Source of the DNA: Scylla paramamosain
Taxonomy: Eukaryota > Arthropoda > Malacostraca > Decapoda > Portunidae
Assembly (NCBI RefSeq): GCF_035594125.1
Contig: NC_087171.1
Span: forward strand, 12,809,267 to 12,873,266
Reading direction: 5' to 3'
DNA: 64,000 nt
Below the pieces are notes generated by a model. It did no database searches. It saw only the letters and a program-made list of their open reading frames with translations, and was not told the DNA's origin. Positions within the stretch are counted from its first letter, which is position 1; each line of letters opens with the position of its first letter. The translations under genes and the position numbers were made by a program. Below are positions 25,029 to 41,420 of this stretch, in pieces.

Positions 25029-25143
25029 GTAAGAGTCCCAAGCCGCCTCCAAGTAGTCGTGGAAGAAGGCCCCTATCACGTGTTGAGGCGTTACAAGGCT
25101 GTGTGAAGGGGTACTAAAGGGAGGGAAAGAGCGAGTAGGAATT

Positions 25144-25144
<1 letters not shown>

Positions 25145-25221
<77 letters not shown>
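25145..25221. repeat. (GA)n microsatellite
   Basis: About 38 GA units. Confidence 0.98.
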
Positions 25222-25225
<4 letters not shown>

Positions 25226-25477
25226 CAGTCTCCTTACACATGCCACGTCAGGAGTTAGTGTGTGTGTCGAGGCGTCGAGGCAGAGGGAAGGGACAGGCCG
25301 AGTGTTGTGTTGCAGTTCGCACAATGATCGCTGGTCTGGGACTTGGCTTCTGTGACAACCTGGGAATTAGCCACGATTGTCCTTGGCTGAATAGAGTAGC
25401 GACAAAGGAACAGAGGGGTGGTGAGGGAGTGGCGACAGAGGGACATGGAGAGAGTAGTGGAGGGACAGAGGACTGAC
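25222..25477. other. GC-moderate stretch with overlapping short frames
   Basis: Frames of about 80 codons are open on both strands here. No splice or start evidence favours any of them. Confidence 0.4.
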
Positions 25478-25693
25478 TGTTCTGAAACACTTCTGCGCCG
25501 CACCTCCACTACTGTCGAAATGCCCTAGTTGAAGCTACATGGGTTTTCAAGGGTGTTTTTACAATTCTAGTGACAGAAAGACAAGATTTCTACATTATTT
25601 AAAAGAAAAACAGTCATGAGAACCCGGCTAATCATCTCTATGCCTTTTGAATAAACGAATAGTTGTGGTGAGAGAGCAAAGCGTTTCCGAATG
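25478..25693 (+). mobile_element. MITE-like element, full-length copy A
   Basis: Starts TGTTCTGAAACACTTCTGCG and ends GAGAGCAAAGCGTTTCCGAATG. The ends are inverted repeats of each other (TTCTGAAACRCTT). Internal blocks are TTTTCAAGGGTG, TTCTAGTGACAG, ATGAGAACCCGGCTAATCATC and GCCTTTTGAA. The 216-bp element has no coding capacity, which fits a non-autonomous DNA transposon. Confidence 0.65.
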
Positions 25694-26067
25694 TGGGACA
25701 GAGGGACGCCGTACTAGTGGACACATACCGAACCTTGTAGAAAGCGCTATCCCACACCCTCCAGTAATCTGTCGCGCGAAACCATGAAGTGTCCTTAGGC
25801 CTAGTGTGGCAATAAGCTACCCGAGTGCTTTTTGTAAGCTTCCCACTGCTGCAGGAGGTTTGTGTGGCCTCGGGGTCTTCCTTCCATGCCGTTATAAGGG
25901 CTACGTTAATTTTCCTTCCTCCTCCTCCTCCTCCTCCGTTCATGCCGCTCAGTTGTCAATATTTTTGGTCGATTTCATACACCCTTCACTGTATTTTGTC
26001 TGACATAGCCGCCGTTACTTCAATTACTCGTGTTCTTTCACACCTCTCCACCAGCCTATGTCCCCTT

Positions 26068-26101
26068 CCACGAGAAATTAAGTCCCACGAGAAATTAAGT
26101 C
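26068..26101. repeat. perfect 17-bp direct duplication
   Basis: CCACGAGAAATTAAGTC twice, head to tail, with no mismatch. Confidence 0.9.
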
Positions 26102-26308
26102 ACATCTCTGCCAATATCTTACAAATTTCACTGTACTTGTCTTTGTGTGATTATTCTGTTCCATCTAACACTCCACTGCACAGACTTCCCATATTCCACG
26201 AGGCAATGAACCGGATTATTAAGCAGAGTTCTTCCCCAGGCTCTTCAAACTTATAAATAACCGTTCCCCTTGTGAAAAGTTTTATCAAGTGGAGCTGCTT
26301 TTATTGGT

Positions 26309-26517
26309 TAGTCTTGAAATGCTTTCTCAAACGTATCGTCGCCTCGATTACCTTTAACAGACCCTAATGGGAGTTGTTAAGATTTCCAAGTGTGTTTTAA
26401 TGGCTCTAGTGATAGTTTAACAAAGATAATGAAACAAAGAGAGCTTGAGAACCTGACTAATAATCTCCGGGGCCTTTGAAAATTGTTCTTATGAGAGAAG
26501 AGAACATTTCAAAATAC
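26309..26517 (+). mobile_element. MITE-like element, copy B
   Basis: Starts TAGTCTTGAAATGCTTT and ends GAGAACATTTCAAAATAC. It has the same internal block order as copy A: ACCCTAATGGGAGTTGTTA, GCTCTAGTGATAG, GAGAACCTGACTAATAATC, GGGGCCTTTGAAAATTG. Confidence 0.65.
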
Positions 26518-26929
26518 GGCCATTGATTCTATAACGGTGACGATGATGACCACCACCACCACCACCAACCACCCACCACCCACCACCACACTCCCTAACT
26601 CAGACATACGTATCCTCGCGGCGGCCACCCCCACCACCACCACCACCACCACCAGGGCACACATTAGGGAACAAATTGTGGCCTCGACTATCGCTCTGAG
26701 CCACCTAGTAATTACATGAATGAAAAGCTAATTGGGCAGGCAGCTCGCCATCACTCAGGGCAAGGCAATAGATGTCGCCTGGCCCGGTTCATCCTTTCTT
26801 CCTCCTCATCTCGCCACTGATCGATTCCCGGCCTAAAGTCGTGTATTATCGGAGAGACTGGGGAGTTATAAGTTGGGATTACCACGAGGCTCGACGGACC
26901 AAACGGGAACTATTGATCGTGTGAGGGCA
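26518..26929. other. CCA-rich simple sequence and ordinary DNA
   Basis: Degenerate ACC/CCA trinucleotides at 26549-26655; the rest is not recognised. Confidence 0.6.
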
Positions 26930-27022
26930 GGAGGAGGAGGAGGAGGAGGAGGAGGAGGAGGAGGAGGAGGAGGAGGAACAGGCGGAGGACAGGATGATAG
27001 GCCCCAAGACTTGTATTGATCT

Positions 27023-27072
<50 letters not shown>

Positions 27073-27075
27073 CTC

Positions 27076-27115
<40 letters not shown>

Positions 27116-27197
27116 GCAATTTTTTTCAGCAGCACTAAAAACTGTATGTGCTGTTTTATCAATAAAAATACTACTAGTACTACTAGTACTACTACTG

Positions 27198-27264
<67 letters not shown>

Positions 27265-27298
27265 AATGCTAATACTATTAATAATAATAGTAATGACG

Positions 27299-27361
<63 letters not shown>

Positions 27362-27399
27362 TTGCAAACACCATCATCACCACCGCCACTGCTGATGCC

Positions 27400-27441
<42 letters not shown>
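26930..27441. repeat. dense microsatellite cluster
   Basis: (GGA)16 (26930-26977), interrupted CT (27029-27115), about 32 TAC units (27168-27265), (AAT)20 (27301-27360) and (GT)20 (27402-27441), all within about 510 bases. Confidence 0.96.
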
Positions 27442-27445
<4 letters not shown>

Positions 27446-27797
27446 CTCACGCTCCCGTGTGTGTGTGTTTATATGATTACGTGCCCCAGGTGCTGGATTC
27501 ACGCTCATTCTCGGCAAGGTAAACGCGTGTCGGTAGGGTGATAACGGCGAGTGCTGGCAGGGGGCGAGGGGAACTTTTTCCTCCTTATCTCCTCCTGAAG
27601 GCAGAGTGTAGAGCAGCGTTAATAGGCAAGCAAACAGCGGATTAGCGCGATGAGGACGGTTATAAAAAATCTGTAATGTGTCTAGGCTGACGGGCTCATA
27701 ATGAGAACTGAGGAAGCACAGTCTCTCGGAAGCACGTTTAGATGAGCCTTTCAGAAGCACTTATCGTCTGTTGCTTATGACGTGAGCAACATGCCAC
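27442..27797. other. non-coding stretch, nothing recognised
   Basis: Mixed sequence lying between the cluster and MITE copy C. Confidence 0.45.
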
Positions 27798-27970
27798 TGT
27801 GTTCCTAAATGCCTCGTCACCTGATCTCTTACATTTAACAGGCTGTAATGGGAGTTACTTGGAGTGTTCAAGGATGTTGTCATGGTTCTAGTGATTATTT
27901 GACGTGGATTTTGTATTCATTTATGGAAAACCACCCATGAGAACATTACTCTGATCCTAATTCATCAGTT
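27798..27970 (+). mobile_element. MITE-like element, 3'-truncated copy C
   Basis: Has the head (TGTTCCTAAATGCCTCGTC), CATTTAACAGGCTGTAATGGGAG, GTTCAAGGATG, TTCTAGTGATTATTTGAC and CCATGAGAACATTACTCTGATC, then diverges before the GGCCTTTGAAAAT block. Confidence 0.55.
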
Positions 27971-28344
27971 TGGTATAGAGTTATTCCCGAAAAAGATGTA
28001 ACTTGCCCTCTGAAACCCATAGTATTAATCTTCTCTGGTTAATAGGACTAGTCCTAAGGAGAGAGAAATGCTCTTAAGAATACGAACGAACGATCTTAAG
28101 ATAATAAAAAATCTTTAGCATAGCCTTTTACTGCGTCCTAGGATTTTCCTTCCTTGCACTTCCCTTCAGCCTTTACTGTACCGCGTCTCCTCCTTTTAGA
28201 TTAGATAGTGTAGCTTATTGCAAACACCCTCGTAATGCTCGACAAGTCTGCTGCTGGTATTTGTTCTTCTTTGGTGTTTTGTTGTGTTTCTTTTTGTTCG
28301 ACCATTTGGAGAGAAAACGATTCCTCCTCCTCATCCTCTTCCTC
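27971..28344. other. non-coding stretch, nothing recognised
   Basis: Ordinary DNA leading into a CTC array. Confidence 0.45.
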
Positions 28345-28391
28345 TCCTCCTCCTCCTCCTCCTCCTCCTCCTCCTCCTCCTCCTCCTCCTT
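28345..28391. repeat. (CTC)n microsatellite
   Basis: About 15 CTC units; the Pro, Ser or Glu runs in overlapping frames are its translations. Confidence 0.96.
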
Positions 28392-28553
28392 GCATTTCAA
28401 GCACCTCACTTCCCATCACCTACCACCACCCGACTCATTTTTTCGTCATCATAATGAATATAATTTTCCAATAATCACTTTTAATTCGGGGCATAACTGT
28501 GTCACTTGTAATTTACTTTACGTGGGTGCAGTTTTGATATGAGTGGCTTGGCT

Positions 28554-28698
28554 GTGGGGGGGGGGAGAAGGAGGGGGAGAAGAGGTAGAGGAAGGGGTGA
28601 GGGGGAAGTGAGGGTGTTGGTGGAGGTAAGAAACATGGGTACAGCAGCGGCCAGTGACAGGAGGGAGGGAGGGAGGGAGGGAGGGAGGGAGGGAGGGA
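28554..28698. repeat. G-rich tract ending in (GGGA)9
   Basis: A G-run and GGAGG-type purines (28554-28620), then a GGGA tetranucleotide array (28661-28698). Confidence 0.9.
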
Positions 28699-28801
28699 AT
28701 GCCATGAGGGAGGAGAGCGTTGTGCTGAGTCTGTTGCCAGTTTCTTCCCCTTGAGCAGCACCTCCAGCTCTGCCGCCCCCTCGCCTTTATCCGATTACTG
28801 G

Positions 28802-28806
28802 CTCTC

Positions 28807-28870
<64 letters not shown>
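28802..28870. repeat. (CT)n microsatellite
   Basis: CT array with one TA interruption, followed by a short GTGTGTG stretch. Confidence 0.97.
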
Positions 28871-28873
<3 letters not shown>

Positions 28874-29455
28874 GTGTGTGTGTGAGTGTGGGTGTGTGTG
28901 AATTTATTCCTATCCTGATCACCACCGCCACCATCACCACTACCACTACCACCACCACTACTACTACCCATCACGAATGACCGTCTAATCAAAATGTGAC
29001 TCTGGAGATCCATTAATAAGTGTGAGATGATTGGTTCTTGTTTGGAGCGGGAGTGGTGCGTGTTCCGGACTGAGAGGCGACGATACATCACCCGGCCTGG
29101 CTATAGGGAGTTGAAGCGGCGTGGCCCTCCCGTGTGAGCCTGGATAGATGCATTGGTCCCGCTGTCTGAGAAACCGTGTATGGCTCAAGATTGAATAAGA
29201 GGTCCGGTGCGTGTAGGTGCTGTGTCTGGGGTAAGAATTGTGGCTACATTTTTTTTTCCTTTATTTTTTTTTGTCTTGGGTTAGGTTAAGATGTTACACT
29301 GACATATTTTACACGAGTCTACGTTATGTTATGTTATGTGTTTCGTCGGGGTTAAAGTTGTAGTGCGTTTTACTTTGCTACATTTTTTTTTTTATTCTTT
29401 TGTCTGGGAAGTTGTGTGGGTTAGTTTATGTTGAGTTGAGTCGTGCTAGGTTAAA
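28871..29455. other. non-coding stretch
   Basis: ACC/ACT trinucleotides at 28920-28970. From about 29278 there are short GGTTAGGTTA and GTTATGTTATGTTATG runs. Confidence 0.5.
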
Positions 29456-29880
29456 TCTCAAGGAAAACATGGAAGAAAAACTTGGAGGGAAAACTAAACC
29501 ACTAACCTCCACAATTTATCCTAAAGAAAACATAGAAAAAAAAAAAACTAAGACGAAGCTACACTTTTAGTTCAGCAAGGAAGACATGGGGGGGGGGGGG
29601 GAAGTACAGGAAGACTCCACAGGTTTATCTCAAGGAAAACGCTGGAGAAAAACTACGAGAAAATGCTACAGTCCTACTTCAGCAAGGGATACAGAGGAAA
29701 GAGCCACAATTTTAAGTCTACAAGTTTAGAAGAATCTTTAAGACATTTTCCCCTTTTTTTTTTTTTTTTTTTTATCTCAGCAAGGGATACACTGAAAAAA
29801 AAATGGTACCAGAAGATGCCAAATTTTTCCCTCCACAAGGAATTACTGAAGCTTTGGGTCAGTGTTGTACTATAAATGGC
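29456..29880. repeat. degenerate minisatellite, period about 52-56 bp
   Basis: Units begin YTCAGCAAGGRAWACA or CTCAAGGAAAACR at about 29456, 29519, 29571, 29627, 29678, 29774, 29830 and 29877. Each continues with GGAGAAAAACTACRAG- and ACAGTTTTATCT-like blocks. Poly-G and poly-T runs have expanded inside two of the units. Confidence 0.65.
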
Positions 29881-31237
<1,357 letters not shown>

Positions 31238-31274
31238 GAGTGTGTTTGAGCGTAATTAAAAAGTACAGGTAGAG

Positions 31275-31328
31275 AGGAGGAGGAGGAGGAGGAGGAGGTG
31301 CTGGTGGTGGTGGTGGTGGTGGTGGTGG
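31275..31328. repeat. (AGG)n and (TGG)n trinucleotides
   Basis: AGG units (31275-31299) pass into TGG units (31301-31328). Confidence 0.93.
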
Positions 31329-31392
31329 AAGAGAAAATATGAGTAGCCTTTATAAACCTAATTATATCTTATCCAAAAGCGTAGAAATTAAT

Positions 31393-34146
<2,754 letters not shown>

Positions 34147-34540
34147 TTTTTTTTTTTTTTATGTAAGAGTGTCACTGGTCAGGTGAAACAAAAACGGAAA
34201 AAAAAAAAAACGCTGAGAAGCCAGTCCCGAAAGAGATGTCAAGAGAATCATCGAAAATTGAAAGTTAAGTGTCTTGAAACATTCCTCTTGAAAGAGTTCG
34301 TCATAGGATGGGGGAAATACAGAAGCAGGCAGCCAGAGTTTACCAGAGAAAGGGATGAATGATTAAGAGTACTGTTTAACTCTTGCATTAGAGAAGTGGA
34401 CAGAATAGGGATGAGAGAAAGAAAAGAGTTATGCAGCGAGGCCGCGGGAGGAAGGAGGTGTGCATTTAGCAAGACCAGAAGAGCAGTTAACGTGAAATAC
34501 AGTAAGCGGAGACCATACATTACATAAATAAACATATGCA
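34147..34540 (-). mobile_element. Jockey-like LINE 3' end, longest copy
   Basis: On the minus strand the RT-ORF C-terminal region reads TPILSTSLMQELN-type sequence (here LIPILSTSLMQELNSTLNHS), then after a small frame break ends with SFKRNVSRHL. The 3' UTR and an A-rich terminus follow at the low-coordinate end. The same C-terminus is in the copy at 7858 (SFKREVSRHL). I recognise the family from decapod genomes. It is 5'-truncated and frameshifted, hence dead. Confidence 0.7.
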
Positions 34541-34631
34541 ATTAATGTCACATGATACTAATGATACGAGATAGATCAATCACCAAACGTATTTCATTCC
34601 CTATCTATAGAACGGGGCAGTAAGTCTTCAC

Positions 34632-34664
<33 letters not shown>

Positions 34665-34844
34665 CGGCTGTTTGTTAATGACGTCCATCACTGCCATCAT
34701 TATTTTTCCCTGCGTACGTGGAAGGGTGGGGGTGAAAACAGTGGTACTAAAAGAAGCAACGGTTGGAAGGGAAAGAGTGAGAACAGATGCAAAAGTCAGT
34801 CACTAACAGAAAGCGCCGCCGTCTGCACAGTGTTCTCGGGCTCG
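34541..34844. other. non-coding stretch with (ATC)n
   Basis: A short ATC array lies at 34632-34662. Confidence 0.6.
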
Positions 34845-35005
34845 TGTTCTGAAACGCTTTGCTCTCTCTTCACAACTATTTTCAAAGGCCACAGAGATAA
34901 TTAGGTGGGTCCTCAAAAAGGGTTTCTCCTGATAGTAATGTATACATCTTATTAATTTGTCACTGGAGTCGTAAAACCAATGTGTTAATATATAAACACA
35001 GCAGA
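34845..35005 (-). mobile_element. MITE-like element, copy G (reverse)
   Basis: Begins on this strand with the clean terminal repeat TGTTCTGAAACGCTTTGCTC. Then come AACTATTTTCAAAGGCCACAG and GATAATTAGGTGGGTCCTCA, the reverse complements of the core blocks. The far end is diverged. Confidence 0.6.
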
Positions 35006-36455
35006 TATATAGAAATGACAAATTCACATGCTGTTCGTGGAAATGCATTAGACAAAAGGGAAATATATCAGTGGCTAAGGAAGCAAAACCCGACTGTGAA
35101 GAAAATTATAATTTGAGTATGAAATATAAAAACAATTATAACAGAGTGAAGCGTTCTGACTAGGAAAATAGAAAAAAAGAAAACAGGCGAAACATTCTAG
35201 GGGAAGCAAAATGAAACTAATAAAAACAAAATAAGATGAAATGTAGTGACAATGGAAAGAAATATTAACGATAGATTATTGCAAACAAAGTGAACAATGA
35301 AGAAACGAAGCGAACAACCTAACTTAATAATAAAATGCAGAAATAGTACACAGCAGGGAGCAAGCACACGATTTAACAGAGAAACAAAGATAAAGCCTAA
35401 CAGCACGTACAATGAAATAATCCTCTTAGCTTGGTGTGTGAAAAATAGGAAGGGTGTCACGTCCTCTTAAGGAAATATATATACGGTGCATCTGTCACTC
35501 ACACAGAGGAAGAATGTCTGGGAATATGTGAGGGCGAGTGTGAGAGGCGAGGGCTGGTGTGCAGCGGGAAATGCAGGAGAGAGAGAGGGAAGACTTTTTC
35601 GACTTTCCCTCACATGTGAAGACCGAGGCTGCTTGGAATAAAGAATTAAGAAAATGGTTAACACACATTACCTTTCCCTACAGATGTTCGCAGTGAAAGG
35701 ATAACCTGTCTCAACTGGGAAAGGCGCAGTTTTAAAGGGGAAAAAAATGAACACTTTACTTTAATTGTGGAATCTAAAACGAGTATGAATTTGAAAATAA
35801 CCATACCCAGGGACATCATACCCTAAATATTGTAGAACAATAAGAAAAACTTCTTTTTTATTACACGAATGGTGCATAGTAAGTATCTTTAATGGAGATA
35901 TTTACCGAGAAGTATCGTCGGTGATAAAGGAGGTGTACTGTTACTGTTACGGTGAGAGAATTTTGGTGGAAAAATCTAAAGCTGTACATTGCAACCATCA
36001 AGTCATTTCGTGAGAAGGATAATATTAGTGATTTCCAAACTATATCCAAATTAGCACATTTCTTCCGGTTCTAAAAAAAAAATGAAAACTTCTCAGGCAA
36101 CAACTCAGGCAATTAACCCTTATATTAAATCATAAATTATAATGTCAAAAATATTAAGAAGCTCAGCTATAAAAGCAGGAATCACGACCATCAGAACCGT
36201 GGTAGAGATGATACAGAAGTGAGGTACCAAGTTCACCATTGATTGGCTATGCCAATACGTGTATTAGGGGATAAATCATAAAAATCTGCTAACACAACGA
36301 TCACACGAGTAGTAAGGAAGTAACAAAGCAACAAGAGGTTGCAGACGGACCGACACATGAACTATATTGTGGGTGTTCCTCATTGATTGGTAAAATGTCG
36401 GGATTCGTGCTTCTTATGAATAGCCTGCCGGATGTTTTACCCACATACTTTTTTG
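35006..36455. other. non-coding stretch, nothing recognised
   Basis: A-rich (35080-35420) then mixed. Confidence 0.45.
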
Positions 36456-36673
36456 ACATGGGTGTTTCAAGAAGATGAACCCAATTTGAAATTGCTGAAT
36501 CTCTGGAACCATGAACCGACCATGGATGAAACTCCTTCCATTTTAAAACATGGTTTTCTGAAACTTTGTTCCCTGCCTTTTCAAATAGTAAGTGTTTTCT
36601 TCATGGTCGGTTCATGGTTATATAGGTACAGCAATTTAAAATCGTGTCCATCTTTTCGAAATATTCACATATA
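36456..36673. mobile_element. long imperfect inverted repeat (foldback element)
   Basis: The left arm (about 36456-36532) and right arm (about 36594-36673) are reverse complements along about 75-80 bases, with a perfect shared core AACCATGAACCGACCATG and matching AAATTGCTG and AAGATG blocks. The spacer is about 60 bases. It resembles a palindromic MITE or a foldback element and could also give a long RNA hairpin. The ORF over it is incidental. Confidence 0.6.
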
Positions 36674-37804
<1,131 letters not shown>

Positions 37805-38016
37805 CATTTTTAAACGTTTTAGCGTCTTGCATACTCGTAACAGACTAGTGGAAGTTATTAAGGTCTTCAAGTCTATTCGAATTCCCATGATTCTAGTGAT
37901 AGTTGAACAGACTCTATACCATCAATGAAAAAAGATTCCCATGAGAACTTGACTAATTATCTCTATTGCCTTTGAGAAAACGGTCCTTATGAGAGAAGAA
38001 AGCGTTGAGAATCCGG
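37805..38016 (+). mobile_element. MITE-like element, copy D
   Basis: Starts TTTTTAAACGTTTTAGCG and ends GAGAAGAAAGCGTTGAGAATCC. Blocks TTCTAGTGATAGTTGAACAG, CCATGAGAACTTGACTAAT and TATTGCCTTTGAGAAAAC are in the family order. Confidence 0.62.
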
Positions 38017-39491
38017 GCGTCAGTGTCACCAGTCAGAGCAGTGAGTGGTACTGGTGCAGCTGCTCTCCTTTACTGCGTTCTCGTCAGTCTTCCTACAAAT
38101 CTGTCGGCAAAAAAAAAAAAAAAAAAAAAAAGACACAAGACAGTGTAAGTGGCCCAGCCCTCCTCGTCACGCCTCACTAACTTTTCCTTCAACAAAAAAA
38201 AACTTAGGAGGTCGGGGCCTGTGGGGCACGGTATCTGAGCGGGGGAGGAAGCGGGGAGTGGTAGAAGGGAAAGTTTTCTCAATTGTCTGGAGGTTTTGTA
38301 CCGGGCTCAGTGGCGTTCTGGTTAGCCCTTGCTACCGATCACGCCCCCGCGCTCCTCTTCCTTGGGTTTGGTATTCTTTTCGTCAAGATGCTCGTTGGCT
38401 TGTCCTTGTATTGTCTTGCGATTTGTTGATTATTCTTGTTTTTGTAAGGTGAGTAAGATATTAGATACTTTATATAAAATGCAAAATTAATGAAAAAAAA
38501 ACTATTTATGACTCCTTAAAAAGTAAACAATCACCATCACCACCAAAACCACCACCATCATCCCTACCGTCACCATCATCCTTTCTCTGCATGGGTACAC
38601 TGCAAGACAAAATATTATTTGGAATATTCACAGTATGTTGCTAGTTGCTTTTGTTCCCGGGGTGTTTAGTCAGTTGTACCTTGAAAGCGGCTTCTTTGTC
38701 CTCACACAAGCCGCTTCTGTGGGATCTACGTCTTGGACTTGGATTGGTAACTGAAGGATGCAGTGGAAGTAATTCAAAGACCGACGAACTCATAAAAAAG
38801 AAACTACGAGTACATGTTTTTATTTTTTCGCATTTTGTTGTTTAAGAAGTGTTTATCAGTCACCTTGATCCTTGATGTGCTGCAGCAGCTTCTCAGCTTG
38901 ATGTTATAGTCTTGTATAAGTTTAAATGAGGATTTTGGAAGACTACACTCACAGCAAAAGATGTCATCAAATACCTAGTGAAGCTTTTAAGAACATGTTG
39001 CTTAATTGTTTGGTTAGTAACGTTGCCTAGGATTGCTGAAAATAAAAAAAAATGTAGCTTCAGCAGTGTATCCGTGGCGCAGTGTGACCTCAGTTGATGC
39101 GCACAAAAATGAAACCAGCGATAATAAATGGATGCGTTGTTACTGAACCTGATCTTCCGTAGTAAAGGAACGAACCTGCACATCTGAAGAGTTGATAAGG
39201 TTCACGTCAATTTAAGGTCACGTGACTGTATGGAAATCACAACGTTATTGGATAATACTGCTTCCGTAGCGCTCCTTTGTATGTTGTAAATGGTCTAAAG
39301 GTCTCTTTCGATGACTTTTTTCTAGTGTTAGATTTTTCTGGTGTGATTATTTAGTGCTCTTTATGAGTTTTACCTCCACTGATGATAATGCAATATATAA
39401 CATCACAAACCCTTAATCCTACTATGAAGATACCTGTAACAACATGTAACTCTCCGTGCAAGTGACATATTCAGTTGTTCACATTTCACGC
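38017..39491. other. non-coding stretch
   Basis: A 22-base A-run lies at 38110-38131. A TTCTTGTTTTTGTAAG|GTGAGT site at about 38449 resembles a donor after a T-rich tract. Nothing else recognised. Confidence 0.45.
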
Positions 39492-39516
39492 AAAAAAAAA
39501 AAAAAAAAAAAAAAAA
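39492..39516. repeat. poly-A run
   Basis: About 25 A residues. No retroelement sequence recognised upstream. Confidence 0.9.
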
Positions 39517-39716
39517 TTGAACCCACTTTACTTCACTGATATAAATTTTCCTTTTTTTTCCTTTTTTTTTTTTTATTAATTTCCCGTTTCATGAGACCCA
39601 CAAAAGCACGCTGCCTGCAGGTGTGCTACGCATGACGTGTGCACCTGGTGCGTGTTGCCTAGCGGGCTGGGGAACGTGTGTTGCTGTGACTAGGGGAGCA
39701 TAAAGCAAGTTGTAGG

Positions 39717-39868
<152 letters not shown>

Positions 39869-40109
39869 TTTTTTTTCTTCCTTTCATAAATGTTGTGGGT
39901 TCGTTGTTTTACGTTGGTGTGCTAGCATGAAGTAATTTTACGTAATTTATTTATAACAGTAATTTTTGCAGTGCACATATTTTCCCTAAAGCTGAACTGC
40001 CGCCGCCTTTGTGCTGTCTTGATGTGTGTGTGTGTTAAAGACAACGAAAAAAAAAATCACTATGGCCTCCTTTTGATTCTTTAGATGTTCATTTTCTGTC
40101 TGTACATTT

Positions 40110-40112
<3 letters not shown>

Positions 40113-40163
<51 letters not shown>

Positions 40164-40176
40164 CACACACACACAC
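40113..40176. repeat. compound (GA)n(CA)n microsatellite
   Basis: About 23 GA units, then GCG and eight CA units. Confidence 0.97.
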
Positions 40177-40228
40177 TAATAAAACTATCAATACTTTGTA
40201 TACAAGTTGGCAAGGTTTTGCTTCCGTA

Positions 40229-40310
40229 AATGTGAACGGGATTTGAACCTGAGTTGCTTCACTCGGCACTGGTTTGTCAAGCTACTGCCTCACCGCCGCC
40301 CTTCCTCCCC
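40229..40310 (-). mobile_element. tRNA-derived SINE head (degenerate)
   Basis: On the minus strand a B-box-like GGTTCAAATCCC (about 40238-40249) lies about 35 bases downstream of an A-box-like TGAGGCAGTAGCTTGA. That spacing fits an internal polymerase III promoter. The sequence cannot fold as a clean tRNA, so a SINE or tRNA pseudogene is more likely than a functional tRNA. Confidence 0.4.
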
Positions 40311-40439
40311 GCTCCCTGCACGTCGCATCCTTTAATGTAATAGCAACTTAACATTATTTTTAAAAGCGTTCACTGCTTTTATCGGAAAGGAAGAAATGGA
40401 TGGAAAAGTGACTTGTGTGTAGCATTAAGTAAATCGTAG

Positions 40440-40441
<2 letters not shown>

Positions 40442-40491
<50 letters not shown>
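40442..40491. repeat. (AC)n microsatellite
   Basis: 25 AC units, followed by a 12-bp direct duplication AGCCTCCCAACA (40496-40519). Confidence 0.97.
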
Positions 40492-40492
<1 letters not shown>

Positions 40493-40519
40493 ATTAGCCT
40501 CCCAACAAGCCTCCCAACA

Positions 40520-41420
40520 GGACATTAAGGAGACGTGCCGGGCTTGGTGATCGGGGAGTCCCACTGCCAGCCCGGCCCTCGTCATCACACCGAAGCGCAG
40601 GAGTCCTGTTGACTGTCTGAATGAACATGAATTTGCCATCCACTTAGTCTTCCCCCTCTATTCCATATCAAAGGAAATATACCAGACCCTTTAATTTTTA
40701 TCGTGTCGTGATTCAGTAAACAAGGTCACGTATGAAATGTTGGGCTTAAGTGTGTTTTCTGACTCCTTATCAGGGTTGTCTCTCGTTGGTTTACTCGTGT
40801 TTACTTGTATGGCTACGTGATTTGGTTCTTCCTGGGGAGCTGTGAGGGAAATTGGATTCACCCAGGACTAGGGATAAGATGAGTCGCTTGTTCTTGAGTC
40901 CCAGATCACGTTGTCTTGTAGAGTAAGTGGAGGCAATCTGTATTCCCTTGCTGTCGCTGTTTTGTTGTAGTGTGATGTGGTCTTTCTTGTATTCTCCTGA
41001 TGTATTGTTTTTTATACATCTTAAGAAGTCTGGTCAAGGGCACAGCGAATGGGTGGGTGGGGGGGACTGAAAAAAAAGTTGGCTAATTTGGTTTCATAGG
41101 TGTCTTGATGCTCCTCTTGAAGTGGCAGTGATTTCTTGGACGAGTATGTTTGGGATTTCTTTATTCACTTGATGTAGTGTATTGTTCAAGGTGTATGTAG
41201 AGGAAGCTTTCTATATTCTTTCGACATGATATAACTCTTTTTGATCATATATTTAGATTATGTACCCGCCTGTTGGACTGCCTGGCTACTCTCATGAGTA
41301 ACCCTCCATTACCTTCTTTGTTTTCTATCTTCAGTCCTGCTTCGGCTATCATTTGCCAGATTCCGTAGAGAGATTGTCAGGTGATCAGAGGACTAAGGCC
41401 CGAATTAAAAAAAAAAAAAA
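40520..41420. other. non-coding stretch
   Basis: A possible reverse LINE-tail trace (CTGGTCAAGGGCA, about 41029); nothing else recognised. Confidence 0.4.

Noticed and set aside
26866..27450. 194-codon minus-strand frame
   Set aside because: Entirely translated CA, AAT, TAC, GA and GGA microsatellites.
38430..38460. Third fused site, GTTTTTGTAAG|GTGAGT
   Set aside because: It ends in AAG after a mixed T/G tract, so the acceptor half is weak; kept only as a donor-like note.
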